Source: Gallionellaceae bacterium
GTDB taxonomy: Bacteria > Pseudomonadota > Gammaproteobacteria > Burkholderiales > Gallionellaceae
NCBI GenBank assembly: GCA_019753125.1
Contig: JAIELH010000023.1
Coordinates: forward strand, 52,432 to 116,431
DNA length: 64,000 bases
Direction of reading: 5' to 3'
Made by a program: the position numbers and the translations under genes
In this document: positions 25,568 to 35,424 of the stretch, piece by piece
Position numbering within the stretch: the first letter of the stretch is position 1
How the letters are laid out: each line of letters begins with the position of its first letter
Notes under the pieces: model-generated
Told to the model about the DNA's origin: nothing
Seen by the model: only the letters and a program-made list of their open reading frames with translations
The model's database searches: none

Positions 25568-25851
25568 GATCTAACCCCTTGATAATAGTTGCTCTCATTT
25601 TTCGTGGCTTTTCTTGCCGAGATGATTCGAATGATGTTGCCTTGATCACGCTCGCAATGACAGACCATCAGAAGGCGAGCTTCATCACTGAAACCAAGCA
25701 TCAGAAATCTGTCTTCTGATACGGAATTATCTTCATCAAAGAATTGCACAGCAAACTCGTCGTAGAAAACAGATTGAGCCTCCTCAAACGAAATGCCGTG
25801 CTTCTTTTTGTTTGAGGTCGCTTTAGCTCTATCCCACTCGAATTTAATCAT
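25564..25851 (-). CDS. brnT: BrnT ribonuclease toxin
   Basis: The 95-residue protein begins IKFEWDRAKATSNKKKHGISFEEAQSVF, the highly conserved BrnT opening, and continues with EDRFLMLGFSDEARLLMVCHCER and IIRIISARKATKNE, including the catalytic Arg/His region of this RelE-like fold. BrnT cleaves RNA and is inhibited by BrnA. Its ATG lies exactly at the expected transcription start of the promoter at 25858-25885 and no Shine-Dalgarno sequence is visible, suggesting a leaderless or near-leaderless message. Confidence 0.9.
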   Translation of the reverse strand: MIKFEWDRAKATSNKKKHGISFEEAQSVFYDEFAVQFFDEDNSVSEDRFLMLGFSDEARLLMVCHCERDQGNIIRIISARKATKNESNYYQGVRS

Positions 25852-25857
25852 AAATAC

Positions 25858-25885
25858 ATTGTATGTACACTTGATAAATTGTCAA
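25858..25885 (-). promoter_or_regulatory. Strong sigma-70 promoter of brnT-brnA with overlapping dyads
   Basis: Read on the minus strand: -35 TTGACA (25885-25880), a 16-base spacer and -10 TACAAT (25863-25858), close to consensus. The spacer and -10 contain ATTGTATGTACA-type dyad symmetry (TGTACA and TACA...TGTA), a plausible BrnA operator. The predicted start point falls at 25851-25852, on the brnT ATG. Confidence 0.7.
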
Positions 25886-25916
25886 GAAAAAGCCCTAACG
25901 GGAGGTGCTGCGCGCC

Positions 25917-25940
25917 TTATTCGAAGCTGACCCCGTTAGC
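25917..25940. repeat. Short dispersed repeat, copy 3
   Basis: TTATTCGAAGCTGACC followed by CCGTTAGC, the cleanest copy of the family. A CCCTAACGGG at 25893-25902 forms an inverted match to its CCCGTTAG end. It lies between brnT and the tldD stop, so the repeats bracket the small-module island 24591-25851. Confidence 0.55.
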
Positions 25941-26041
25941 TCCCAGAATACCCCCTACGTTAAATAGCCACCCTATTCGACGTAAAACATCGCATCAAAC
26001 ATTGGCCGCTTCGAATCAATAGAGTCCGCACCGCAACCCTC

Positions 26042-27496
26042 CTAGGCCGTCCCGCCCACCGTCAACCCGTCGATCCTCACGGTCGGCTGCCCGACGCCGA
26101 CCGGCACGCTCTGGCCTTCCTTGCCGCAGGTGCCGACGCCGGGGTCGAGCGCCATGTCGTTGCCGATCATCGCAATGCGCGTCAGCACGTCGGGGCCGTT
26201 GCCGATCAGCGTCGCGCCTTTGACTGGATGGGTGATCTTGCCGTCTTCGATCATATAGGCTTCGGCGGTCGAGAACACGAATTTGCCGCTGGTGATATCC
26301 ACCTGCCCGCCGCCGAAATTCACCGCATACAGGCCGTGCTGCACCGAGGCGATGATCTCGTGCGGGTCTTTATCGCCGTTGAGCATGTAGGTGTTGGTCA
26401 TGCGCGGCATCGGCAGGTGCGCGTAGGATTCGCGGCGCGCGTTGCCGGTCTCGGCCACGCCCATCAGCCGTGCGTTCAGACTGTCCTGCAAATAGCCCTT
26501 CAGGATGCCGTTCTCGATCAGTGTGGTGCATTGCGCGGGATTGCCCTCGTCGTCCATCTGCAACGAGCCGCGCCGGCTGGCCAACGTGCCGTCATCGACA
26601 ACGGTGACGCCCTGTGCCGCGACGCGCTCGCCGACGCGGCCGGAAAAGGCCGAGCTGCCCTTGCGGTTGAAGTCGCCTTCCAAGCCATGCCCGATCGCCT
26701 CGTGCAGCAGGATGCCCGGCCAGCCGTTGCCCAGCACCACGGTCATGTTGCCTGCCGGAGCCGGGGCCGCATCCAGGTTGACCACCGCCTGATGCACTGC
26801 CTGCGCGGCATATTTGCGCAGCATCGCATCGTCGAAATAAGCATAGTCGAAGCGCCCGCCGCCGCCCGCCGCGCCCTGTTCGCGCTTGCCGTTGCTCTCG
26901 ATGATCACCGTGACCGACAGGCGCACCAGCGGTCGGATGTCGGCATTCATCAGGCCGTCGCTGCGCGCCACCATCACCACTTCGTATTCGCCCGCCAGCC
27001 CCGCCATCACTTGCACGACACGCGGATCGAGCGCGCGCGCATAGCGTTCGATCCGCTCCAGCAGCGCCACCTTGTCGGCATCCTTCAGGCTGGCGATCGG
27101 GTCATGCGGCAGATAGATTTCGCGGCGCGAGCCATGCCGTAACATCGGCACTTTTTGCGTGCCACCCTGCCGCGCGATCGCACGGGTAGTTTGCGCCGCA
27201 TCGTTCAGCGCATTCAGGCTGATGTCGTCGGAATAAGCGAAGGCGGTCTTCTCGCCGCTCACCGCGCGCACCCCGACACCCTGGTCGATGTTGAAACTGC
27301 CGGACTTGACGATACCCTCTTCCAGCGACCAGCTCTCGGCGCGGCTGTACTGAAAATACAGATCGGCATAGTCGAGGCGGTGCGCCATCATGCTGGCGAA
27401 CACCTGTTCGAGGTTGCGCGCACCGATGGAATAGGGTGTCAGCAGCGTTTGCTGCGCAGTTGCAAACAACTTGTCGGGCGATGCGATTTGATTCAT
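26042..27496 (-). CDS. tldD: Metalloprotease TldD
   Basis: The 484-residue protein belongs to the TldD/PmbA family. The zinc-peptidase motif is H265-E-A-I-G-H270 in [15 protein letters not shown], with the downstream region ([28 protein letters not shown]) and the C-terminal [22 protein letters not shown] block. TldD with TldE trims peptides, for example microcin precursors and CcdA, and acts in the cytoplasm. It is the last gene of yhdP-nit-tldD. The leader sequence between it and nit (27497-27651) contains a pyrimidine/purine repeat described elsewhere. Confidence 0.97.
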   Translation of the reverse strand: MNQIASPDKLFATAQQTLLTPYSIGARNLEQVFASMMAHRLDYADLYFQYSRAESWSLEEGIVKSGSFNIDQGVGVRAVSGEKTAFAYSDDISLNALNDAAQTTRAIARQGGTQKVPMLRHGSRREIYLPHDPIASLKDADKVALLERIERYARALDPRVVQVMAGLAGEYEVVMVARSDGLMNADIRPLVRLSVTVIIESNGKREQGAAGGGGRFDYAYFDDAMLRKYAAQAVHQAVVNLDAAPAPAGNMTVVLGNGWPGILLHEAIGHGLEGDFNRKGSSAFSGRVGERVAAQGVTVVDDGTLASRRGSLQMDDEGNPAQCTTLIENGILKGYLQDSLNARLMGVAETGNARRESYAHLPMPRMTNTYMLNGDKDPHEIIASVQHGLYAVNFGGGQVDITSGKFVFSTAEAYMIEDGKITHPVKGATLIGNGPDVLTRIAMIGNDMALDPGVGTCGKEGQSVPVGVGQPTVRIDGLTVGGTA

Positions 27497-27557
27497 GAAT
27501 ATCCTCTTGGCAATAATGCCTTTAAGGGAGAGAAGTTACTAAAACACCATTTATGGT

Positions 27558-27636
27558 GAAGGGATAAGGGTGAAGGGTTGAAGGGTAACACCCTTACCCC
27601 CTTTATTCGAAGAGAGGGTTTTACCCTTCTCCCTTC
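27558..27636. repeat. GAAGGG-type palindromic repeat between nit and tldD
   Basis: The gap holds several GAAGGG units on the left and their complement (ACCCTTCTCCCTTCC) on the right, forming a long imperfect hairpin. A related arrangement with the same ACCCTTCTCCCTTCC string occurs at 46967-47050 between nuoJ and nuoI, so it is a dispersed element. Confidence 0.45.
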
Positions 27637-27651
27637 CATTTTCAAAGCGTC

Positions 27652-28506
27652 TCAGCAACTATGCAGCACGCGGTGCGCCAGCGCGGGCAGGCTGTTGCGC
27701 AGGCTGGCCTGATAAGAGGGGTTCACTTCTGCAATCACAACGCCGGAACCGCGCGGCAACCGGTCCAGCACCCGCCCCCACGGATCGACGATCATGCTGT
27801 TGCCGTGCGTCTCGCGCCCGCTGACGTGATAACCGCCCTGCGCCGAGGCCACCACATAGGCCAGATTTTCTATCGCACGGGCGCGCACCAGCACTTCCCA
27901 GTGCATCTTGCCGGTGGTTTCGGTAAACGCAGCGGGCAGCACGATGATGTCCACATCTTTCATCGCGCGGAACAGTTCGGGGAAGCGCAGGTCGTAGCAA
28001 ACCGCCAGACCGATGCGCCCGAACGGGCTGTCCACAACTACCACCCGGTTGCCCGGCTCGATGGTTTTGGCTTCGTTATAGCGTTCATTGCCCAGTTCCA
28101 GGTTAAACAGGTGAATCTTGTCATAGCGCGCCACCTGTTCGCCCCGCTCATCGAACATCAGGCAAGTATTCAGCACCTTGCCCGGTTCGCTGGCCACCAG
28201 CGGGATCGAGCCGCCCACCAGCCAAATTTTATTCTGCCGCGCAGTCTCGGCAAGGAAAGATTGAATGCGCCCCTGCCCGGGCTGTTCGCGCGCCGTAACC
28301 TTGTCCTGTTCGCTCATACCCATGATCGCGAAGAATTCCGGCAATACCACCAGGCGCGCGCCCTGTTCGGCGGCCTTGGCGATCAGGCGGCGTGCTTCGG
28401 CAAGATTGCCGGCGACGTTCGGCCCGGAGGCCATCTGGATCGCCGCAACCTTGAATGTGCCGGTTGGTGCAATGCTGTTTTGTTGCGTGGAGCTGACTTC
28501 TGACAT
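27652..28506 (-). CDS. nit: Nitrilase-family amidase (deaminated glutathione amidase, Nit1-like)
   Basis: The 284-residue protein has the Glu-Lys-Cys triad of the carbon-nitrogen hydrolases: E in VVLPEFFAIMG, K in RYDKIHLFNLEL and the nucleophile C in LAVCYDLRFPEL. Similarity is highest to the Nit1/YbeM group, which repairs deaminated glutathione. It lies between yhdP and tldD, with 10 bases to the yhdP stop, an arrangement seen in many beta- and gammaproteobacteria. The start at ATG 28506 is in a good position; the first 20 residues are not conserved and might be shorter. Confidence 0.9.
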   Translation of the reverse strand: MSEVSSTQQNSIAPTGTFKVAAIQMASGPNVAGNLAEARRLIAKAAEQGARLVVLPEFFAIMGMSEQDKVTAREQPGQGRIQSFLAETARQNKIWLVGGSIPLVASEPGKVLNTCLMFDERGEQVARYDKIHLFNLELGNERYNEAKTIEPGNRVVVVDSPFGRIGLAVCYDLRFPELFRAMKDVDIIVLPAAFTETTGKMHWEVLVRARAIENLAYVVASAQGGYHVSGRETHGNSMIVDPWGRVLDRLPRGSGVVIAEVNPSYQASLRNSLPALAHRVLHSC

Positions 28507-28516
28507 GTCGTGCTTT

Positions 28517-31500
28517 CTATTTGCTTGGGTTATTCTCGTTTGGATTGGGCTGGGTCTGGCCTATCTTGACCACAACAGGGTCGCTCCAGGCGCCGCTGAC
28601 ATTGTATTCAAATGACGCCAGTTTATCGAGCGGATTACCCAGCACCTTGTTGACGATCAGCGAGCCGATACCCACCGCCGGCCCGGCGGCAAATGCGCCA
28701 AGCAGCGATACGCTGTCGCCCAGAGTCGGCAAGACCCGTATGCGCAAATTCTGCGTGCCGCGATTCAGGTCGACGCTGCCCTTCATCGTCACCTTGGCGG
28801 CAGAGCCGTCGATATGAAAATCTTGGCTGTCTATCACACCATGCTTGATCGTGGCGGTGCCGTTGATATTATCGAACTGGAAACCCGAGCTGAATACATC
28901 GGTGAAATCCAGCGTGATGTGCCTGGGCAAAGCCTGCAAACTGAGCACGCTGAGCAGCTTACCGGCGCCGGGGTCCATCTTGAGAAACTGTCCATTGCCG
29001 GTATCCAGTTTAAGCGTCCCATCCAGAATGGCGTAATTGAATTCGTCCGGGCCGCCCGGCCAGGACAAGCTGGCCACCAGCTTGCCACTACCCTGCTTGA
29101 CGGTATCCGGGTAGCCGGAACGTGCCAGTATCTTCCCCGCATCGCTGATTTGCAGCGTCAGATTGACCTGCGTGATTGTATTGCCCTGTGCGGTGCGCCA
29201 AACGCCGTCGCCGATCAAGTTGCCATCCGGATTGGTGATATTCAAACGGCGCAACCGCCAGTCCTGCCCATCCGGGTGGCCGACAAAATCGAAGCGGCCA
29301 ACTTCCTTTCCCTTAAACCGCAGGTTCTCGATCGTAACTTCCAGTGCCGGCAAATTACCAGGCTGCAATTGCGGTACGTCAGCCCGTTCAGCCTTGACCG
29401 GCGCAGCCGGCTTGCCGGCTTTGGCCGGCAACGCGGGCTGGGCAGCCGGTTCATCCGGCGTCCATTGCAAATTACGCAAGCGTGCGCTGATCTTACCGCC
29501 GTTATTAAAGCCGTGCGGTTGCCATACCGCCTCACCGTTCAGCGCGCTGCCGGATAACTGCGCTGCCAGCCCGTCACCGCGCTGTTCCGCTTCAATACGC
29601 ACTCCGCTGATGGACTGGCCATAGCCGGTCAGCTTCTCGACAAACAGGCTTGCCCCGGCAAGCTGCAACCCCGGTGGCGATTCTGCGCCAGCGGCGAACA
29701 ATCCCTCCCAGCCTTGCACCGACAACACCGGCAAACGCCCTGTCAGCCACAGGCCATCCTTGTCCGGCCATTTGCCTGGTCCGCCAAAATTAACCACCCC
29801 GCGCCGGATTACGCTCACCCCGTTTTCTTCGCGCCGCGCCAGACGCACATCCACCAACTTGCCGAGTTCTGCGGTAAGAATATCCTGCCCCGGAATCACG
29901 TTTTTCTTGTCGATACGCAACGGCAGCGTATCGGAAGCGCGCTTGGCGAGGGGTTGCGGCAGCGTGGAAGCAATGCCCTGCAAATCGGACTTGATCAGCA
30001 GTTCAGCGGCTTTCTTCACCACGCTGATCTCGGCGTTCCATGCCGCCCCGCCACTCAGATAATTCAGCAACGGATGCGGATTGACCTTGCGCAGCGCATC
30101 GAGGTTGCTGCGTCCCTTCACGGTAGCACGCACTGCACCGCCCTCGGCTGTCTGCACATTGATGCTGGCCGGGCCGCCGAGTATTTCCGCCGATACGCCG
30201 CTGGCCTGCATGCCCGATTCGGTAAATGACAGTTCACCGCGCGTCTTGCGCAACAACGGCATCCCGTCACCCAGATCGATATCGTTATTCAGCGCGCGAA
30301 AAGTGCCCGCCACTTTTGCCGGCTTGCTGCCCAGCAGCGGGATATGCAGCGACAAGTCCAGATACCCGTCGCCGCTGGCGCGCATGCCATCGGTAAAGCC
30401 GTCTATATAGCCGCGCACCGGGCTCTGCTGGATAAACTGCAGGAAGGTATCGCTCGCGCCTGACGCCGCACCTTTTACTTCCAGCAACAAATCGCTGCCC
30501 ATCATGTCCGGCAAGGTGGCGGTAACGTTCTGCAGGCGCGCGCCCAGCATCGTTGCGGAAGGCGACCTCACCTCCAGCTTGTTGCCGCGTATCAGCAATT
30601 CGCCGGAAATGTTCTCGATACGCGGCCAGCTCTTGTCAAATTCCAGCGCGACACCCTGTGCATGCCCGCCAATTTCGAACAACACATCTTTGCTTCCGCC
30701 CGGCGGAAAATCGCTCAGGTTGCCCTTGATGCGGATACGCAAATCATGCGTGTGTCCCGCCTGCAACGCGCCGTTCAGCCAATCGTTGCCTTCCCGGTCC
30801 AGCGCGACCAGCGGGGTATAACGGGCGGCGCGCCGGACAGCGCCGCGCGTCAGGCTGGCGGTAAGATCCAACACGCCCTTGGTGTTGGCCCGAGTCTGGT
30901 AACTGCCATACAAGTTGCCCGCCAGATCATCGTTGGCGACGGCGATATTATCCACCTTGACCGACAGCTCTCCGCGCTCACGCCGCCAGCCGGCCTGCCC
31001 GGACAGTGTCGCAAAAGACAACGGCTCGCGCATCACGCCCGGCGCATCGACGACCAGCTGGCTGGAATTGATATTCAGCCTGCCACTCGCCTCGCTGCCA
31101 TCCACATCCACCGACAAACCGGAAAAGCCGGGCATCTTGCCAACTTGGCGCAGCGCAAGGTTTTCAAACTGCCCCCGGATCTTGTAGCTATCCGGTTTTT
31201 CCAATGCGCCCTGCCATTGCGCGTTCAGATTGGCTACCCTTCCCCCGGGAGCATAGGCATCAAGCTGGGCGCGCAGGCCGGCCTCCAGCGGCAGAAAGTT
31301 CGCCAGGCTGGCCAGCGTTTCCAGCTGCAATAAATTGGCACGCATCTCGCCGCTGGCCGGATGCCCATCGACCGCCGCAATACTGCGGAAATAGAAATCC
31401 GTAGGTAGCAATTCGATTCCATTTTGTAAACGCATTGCCAATTGTCTGGTCGATATCTCGATGCCGCCCGCCAAATTTTTCCAGGCAGCGCGGCCATGCA

Positions 31501-32419
31501 AATTGCGCAACACCACCTCCGGCACATCCTCGGCGAGCTTGGTCGCCACACCGCGCAAATCCAGATCGGCAGTGATCTGCGCCACCTTGCCGTACTCGAT
31601 GCCAAGCCAGCCGCGTAGCGCGCCGTGCCCGCGGCTGAATTCGCGCGGCAAATCCAGCCATGGCCGCCAGGCCGAGACGTCGGTGTGATCGAGCTGGGTA
31701 AATATTTCCCCGCGCCATTCGCCGAGGTTATCAAAACTCGCCCCGCGAAAATCGCCGCGCACATCCAGCGGCGTCGCCAGTTCGCTGGGCGGTGTGGCGC
31801 GCAACGCAAAACGGTGGCGATTGAAAAAACTTTCGATGCGCAAATTGACAGTCTTCAGCGCCAGCGGCGGCGCAGCACGCTGTTCGTCCCTCCAGACGAT
31901 CAGCGCGTCGCGCACCACGATGCGCGACTGGCGCAACAGCCAGTTGGCCAGATTATTGTTGCCGCTGTCCCGGCTGGAAAGCGCCACGCCGCCGATAAAA
32001 AACTTTCCCTGCGCATCGCGCCGCACCAGCAATTCCGGCCTGTCGATTTCCAGGCTGTCCAGCCGCAGATCGGCAGTGAACAACGACAGCCACGATACGC
32101 TGCCATCTACGCGCGATAGCGCCAGCGCAGTTTGCCGTCTTTCATCCAGAATGCGCACATCGATGAAACTCAGGCGCGGATGCAATCCCTTCCAATCACC
32201 ATCGATCCTGCCGATCGTTACCGGGTTACCGATCGCACTGGCGAGCGAAGCCGAAATCTGATCATGGTACTGCCCCACATTCGGCAGCAACCAGTAGCGC
32301 AGCACCAGAATGACAATTGCGGCCAGCACCGCCACCGTCGCAGATATGGTGATTGCGAAGCGTGCCAGCCAGTTCAAGCTGTGCCGGAGCAGGCGGATGG
32401 GCAGTGAATTCTGCATCAA
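28517..32419 (-). CDS. yhdP: YhdP-family AsmA-like lipid-transport protein
   Basis: The 1300-residue protein has an N-terminal transmembrane helix (about 17-45) and a long periplasmic part with many amphipathic strands: the DUF3971 region in the first half and an AsmA-like C-terminal part (GSLIVNKVLGNPLDKLASFEYNVSGAWSDPVVVKI). Members of this group (YhdP, TamB, YdbH) bridge inner and outer membranes and move phospholipids. The gene is divergent from glnE with a 79-base gap and is followed by nit and tldD on the same strand. Confidence 0.92.
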   Translation of the reverse strand: MMQNSLPIRLLRHSLNWLARFAITISATVAVLAAIVILVLRYWLLPNVGQYHDQISASLASAIGNPVTIGRIDGDWKGLHPRLSFIDVRILDERRQTALALSRVDGSVSWLSLFTADLRLDSLEIDRPELLVRRDAQGKFFIGGVALSSRDSGNNNLANWLLRQSRIVVRDALIVWRDEQRAAPPLALKTVNLRIESFFNRHRFALRATPPSELATPLDVRGDFRGASFDNLGEWRGEIFTQLDHTDVSAWRPWLDLPREFSRGHGALRGWLGIEYGKVAQITADLDLRGVATKLAEDVPEVVLRNLHGRAAWKNLAGGIEISTRQLAMRLQNGIELLPTDFYFRSIAAVDGHPASGEMRANLLQLETLASLANFLPLEAGLRAQLDAYAPGGRVANLNAQWQGALEKPDSYKIRGQFENLALRQVGKMPGFSGLSVDVDGSEASGRLNINSSQLVVDAPGVMREPLSFATLSGQAGWRRERGELSVKVDNIAVANDDLAGNLYGSYQTRANTKGVLDLTASLTRGAVRRAARYTPLVALDREGNDWLNGALQAGHTHDLRIRIKGNLSDFPPGGSKDVLFEIGGHAQGVALEFDKSWPRIENISGELLIRGNKLEVRSPSATMLGARLQNVTATLPDMMGSDLLLEVKGAASGASDTFLQFIQQSPVRGYIDGFTDGMRASGDGYLDLSLHIPLLGSKPAKVAGTFRALNNDIDLGDGMPLLRKTRGELSFTESGMQASGVSAEILGGPASINVQTAEGGAVRATVKGRSNLDALRKVNPHPLLNYLSGGAAWNAEISVVKKAAELLIKSDLQGIASTLPQPLAKRASDTLPLRIDKKNVIPGQDILTAELGKLVDVRLARREENGVSVIRRGVVNFGGPGKWPDKDGLWLTGRLPVLSVQGWEGLFAAGAESPPGLQLAGASLFVEKLTGYGQSISGVRIEAEQRGDGLAAQLSGSALNGEAVWQPHGFNNGGKISARLRNLQWTPDEPAAQPALPAKAGKPAAPVKAERADVPQLQPGNLPALEVTIENLRFKGKEVGRFDFVGHPDGQDWRLRRLNITNPDGNLIGDGVWRTAQGNTITQVNLTLQISDAGKILARSGYPDTVKQGSGKLVASLSWPGGPDEFNYAILDGTLKLDTGNGQFLKMDPGAGKLLSVLSLQALPRHITLDFTDVFSSGFQFDNINGTATIKHGVIDSQDFHIDGSAAKVTMKGSVDLNRGTQNLRIRVLPTLGDSVSLLGAFAAGPAVGIGSLIVNKVLGNPLDKLASFEYNVSGAWSDPVVVKIGQTQPNPNENNPSK

Positions 32420-32498
32420 TGGAATAAGCGCAATCGCACCGTAATCGGGGCCTTGGATTTATAATCGACAACAATTGTCATTCTAACGTGAATCCCCG

Positions 32499-35309
32499 AT
32501 GAATACCGCAACTGCACCTCATCCCACCTTCGATTCGTTACTGCAAAAAACATTGCAGTGCAGCCGTTATGCCAAATATGTGCTGGATGCGGACCAGCAT
32601 CTGTTGCATTGGTTGCAGGAGAATCACACCACGCGATGCAGCCGCGCGGAAATACTCGGTTTGTTGCAGCAGTCCGCTCCCTCTCCCCAACCCTCCCCCG
32701 CTTGCGGGGGAGGGAGCAATCGAGTCGCTACCGCGACATGCTTGTTTGATTCTGAAGCCGAGCTGGCACGTGCGGTACGCCGCCTGCGCAAACAGGTGAT
32801 GCTCAAACTGATTTTGCGCGATATCAACGGCCTTGCCGACCTGAACGAAGTGATGCACTCGATGACCGCACTCGCCGAAATCTGCGTGCAACATGCCCAG
32901 ACATGCCTGATGCAATCCCTGCGCCAGCAATTCGGCGATCCGATAGGCGAGAGCAGCGGAAAACCGCAGGAGTTGCTGGTCATCGGCATGGGCAAGCTGG
33001 GGGGTTGCGAGCTGAATGTCTCTTCCGATATCGACTTGATCTTTGTCTATGCCGAAGACGGTGAAACCGACGGGCCGCGCAAGCTGGGCAACCACGAATT
33101 CTTCACCCGGCTGGGGCGGCGCCTGATCAACATCATCAACGAGCCCAGCGCCGACGGTTATGTGTTCCGCGTGGACATGCGCCTGCGCCCTTACGGCGAC
33201 AGCGGCCCGCTGGTGACAAGCTTCGCCGCGCTGGAAGAATACCTGATCAGCCAGGGCCGCGAATGGGAACGTTATGCATGGATCAAGGCGCGTGTCATCG
33301 CTCCGTCGGAGAATCCGGCAGCGCCTGACCCGGATATCGCCGAGCTGACGCGCCTTACGCAACCGTTCATATTCCGCAAATACCTCGATTTCGGTGCAAT
33401 CGATTCGATGCGCAAACTGCACGCGCAAATTCGCCAGGAAGTGCAACGCCGCGACCGGGCCAACAACATCAAGCTCGGGCCGGGCGGCATACGCGAAATC
33501 GAATTTACCGCACAGGTGTTCCAGTTGATCCGCGGCGGGCGCGACGCACAGCTGCGCATCCGTCCCACCCGGCAGGCGCTGCAACTGCTCGCCAGGGACG
33601 GCCATCTATCTGCGCCGGTAGTTGCCGGACTGGATGCCGCCTACATTTTCCTGCGCAACCTGGAACACCGGCTGCAATATCTGGACGACCAGCAAACCCA
33701 GGAACTGCCGGAAAAACCCGAGGACCGGGGAATTATCGCGCAGTCGATGGGCTGTGCCGACTACACAGCGTTACTGGATCAGCTCGACCGCCATCGTGCG
33801 CTGGTCAGCCAGCAATTCGGGCAGATATTCGGTGAGCAGCAAGAGGTGCAGGACGATGCGCAGTTCTGGCACGAGGGGGTTACCGATGAAGAATTGAGCA
33901 TGCATCTGGAAGGCCTGGGGTATCGCGCTGCGGCCAACAGCGCACAACAGCTACAGCAATTGCGCAGCGGCAGCCGCTACCGGCAACTGCCCGATCTCAG
34001 CCGCCAACGCCTGGACAAACTGATCCCGCAATTCATTGCGTTAAGCGCGCAACATGGCGACCCCGACGCGACGCTTTCCAGGTTGCTGGCCCTGCTCGAG
34101 GCGATCAGCCGCCGTGCGGCTTATCTCGCCTTTCTCGCCGAATACCCGCAAGCGATGCAACGTCTGGCCGCACTGGTGGCGGCCAGCAGCTGGGCCGGCG
34201 AATATCTGACGCAACACCCGGCCTTGCTCGACGAATTGCTCGATGCGCGCGAAATTTACCAGCCGCCGGAATGGCCGAAAATCGATCTCGATTTGCAAAA
34301 CAGGTTTGCCGATTGCGCCGGCGATATCGAACGCCAGATAGAGGTGCTGCACCATGTCCAGCAGGAGCAGATTTTCCACCTGCTGGCGATGGATCTGCAA
34401 GGCTTGCTGCCATTGGAAAAACTCAGCGATCACCTGAGCGACCTCGCCGACATGATTCTGCGCCACATGCTGAAGCTGTGCTGGGACAGCGCGCGCAAAC
34501 GGCACCGCGAGGACGCTAAGTTTGCGATCATCGCGTACGGCAAACTGGGCGGCAAAGAGCTGGGCTATGCCTCCGACCTCGATCTGATTTTCCTCTACGA
34601 CGACGACCATCCCGATGCACAGGAAATCTATGCGCGGCTGGGTCAGCGCATCAACTCGCTGCTGGGCAGCTACACCTCGTCCGGGCGGCTGTATGAGACC
34701 GATTTGCGCCTGCGCCCGAACGGCGCAAGCGGTTTGCTGGTGAGTTCGATCGCGGCGTTCGCGGAATACCAGCAGACCCAGGCTTGGGTGTGGGAACATC
34801 AGGCACTGTCGCGTGCCCGCTTCTGCGCCGGCGATGCCCAGGTCGGCGCGGCGTTCGAAAGCATACGCCGGGAAGTGCTTTGCCAGCCGCGCAACCCGGT
34901 GGCATTGCGCAAGGAGATCGTCGAGATGCGCCAGAAGATGCACGACGGGCACCCCAACAACAGCAAGCTGTTTGACATCAAGCACGACAGCGGCGGCATG
35001 GTGGACATCGAGTTCATCGTGCAATACCTCGTGCTTGCCCATGCACACCAATATCCCCAGCTGACTGCCAATGTCGGCAATCTGGCGTTGCTTGGACTTG
35101 CCGGTGAACTGGGGCTTGTTCCGTCCGGTCTTGCCGAACATGTCCGTACGCTGTATCGCGCGCTGCGCCAGATACAGCATCGGATGCGCCTCAACAACCT
35201 TTCGCCATGCCGCATCGAACACGGCGAGGTCGATACTGCCGCATGCGAGAAATTATGGGGAATGCTGTTTAATAAACCTGAGCCGCACGAGCCGAAGCCA
35301 AACAGGTAG
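32499..35309 (+). CDS. glnE: Bifunctional glutamine synthetase adenylyltransferase GlnE with in-frame REP insertion
   Basis: The 936-residue protein contains two nucleotidyltransferase domains: GKLGGCELNVSSDIDLIFVY (about residue 165) and GKLGGKELGYASDLDLIFLYDDD (about residue 680), each with a GS/AS-xD-xD catalytic core. The first half deadenylylates and the second adenylylates glutamine synthetase in response to GlnB. A 20-codon segment (about residues 61-80) in a normally conserved N-terminal helix region reads PSPQPSPACGGGS and is a REP palindrome translated in frame; the reading frame is intact, so the protein probably folds around it. The frame is open to the normal stop. Confidence 0.95.
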   Translation: MNTATAPHPTFDSLLQKTLQCSRYAKYVLDADQHLLHWLQENHTTRCSRAEILGLLQQSAPSPQPSPACGGGSNRVATATCLFDSEAELARAVRRLRKQVMLKLILRDINGLADLNEVMHSMTALAEICVQHAQTCLMQSLRQQFGDPIGESSGKPQELLVIGMGKLGGCELNVSSDIDLIFVYAEDGETDGPRKLGNHEFFTRLGRRLINIINEPSADGYVFRVDMRLRPYGDSGPLVTSFAALEEYLISQGREWERYAWIKARVIAPSENPAAPDPDIAELTRLTQPFIFRKYLDFGAIDSMRKLHAQIRQEVQRRDRANNIKLGPGGIREIEFTAQVFQLIRGGRDAQLRIRPTRQALQLLARDGHLSAPVVAGLDAAYIFLRNLEHRLQYLDDQQTQELPEKPEDRGIIAQSMGCADYTALLDQLDRHRALVSQQFGQIFGEQQEVQDDAQFWHEGVTDEELSMHLEGLGYRAAANSAQQLQQLRSGSRYRQLPDLSRQRLDKLIPQFIALSAQHGDPDATLSRLLALLEAISRRAAYLAFLAEYPQAMQRLAALVAASSWAGEYLTQHPALLDELLDAREIYQPPEWPKIDLDLQNRFADCAGDIERQIEVLHHVQQEQIFHLLAMDLQGLLPLEKLSDHLSDLADMILRHMLKLCWDSARKRHREDAKFAIIAYGKLGGKELGYASDLDLIFLYDDDHPDAQEIYARLGQRINSLLGSYTSSGRLYETDLRLRPNGASGLLVSSIAAFAEYQQTQAWVWEHQALSRARFCAGDAQVGAAFESIRREVLCQPRNPVALRKEIVEMRQKMHDGHPNNSKLFDIKHDSGGMVDIEFIVQYLVLAHAHQYPQLTANVGNLALLGLAGELGLVPSGLAEHVRTLYRALRQIQHRMRLNNLSPCRIEHGEVDTAACEKLWGMLFNKPEPHEPKPNR
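32679..32738. repeat. REP element inserted in frame in glnE
   Basis: A 60-base insertion whose core is a perfect 11-base palindrome, CCCTCCCCCGC (32691-32701), TT, GCGGGGGAGGG (32704-32714), preceded by CCCTCTCCCCAA and followed by AGCAATCGAGTCGCT. The same family occurs at 51100-51210 and 57673-57720. It adds 20 codons and keeps the frame. Confidence 0.75.
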
Positions 35310-35389
35310 CCCGGATGAAACGCAGTGCAATCCGGGAATGGCTGCTGATATCCCCGGGTTCCGCTATCGCCACATCCGGGCTATAAAAT
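35308..35389. repeat. BIME-like palindromic repeat after glnE
   Basis: GTAGCCCGGATG with GCAGTGCAATCCGGG on the left and CCCCGGGTTCCGCT with CACATCCGGGCTAT on the right form a long inverted pair of two REP-like units. It lies between the convergent glnE and ftrD genes and might protect or end both transcripts. Confidence 0.6.
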
Positions 35390-35424
35390 TTCTCTTTCTA
35401 CGATCAGCCTTACTGGCAGCAGTT

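Noticed and set aside
34041..35222. Open frame of 393 codons antisense to glnE
   Set aside because: Shadow of the GlnE C-terminal half; no domain or ribosome binding site.
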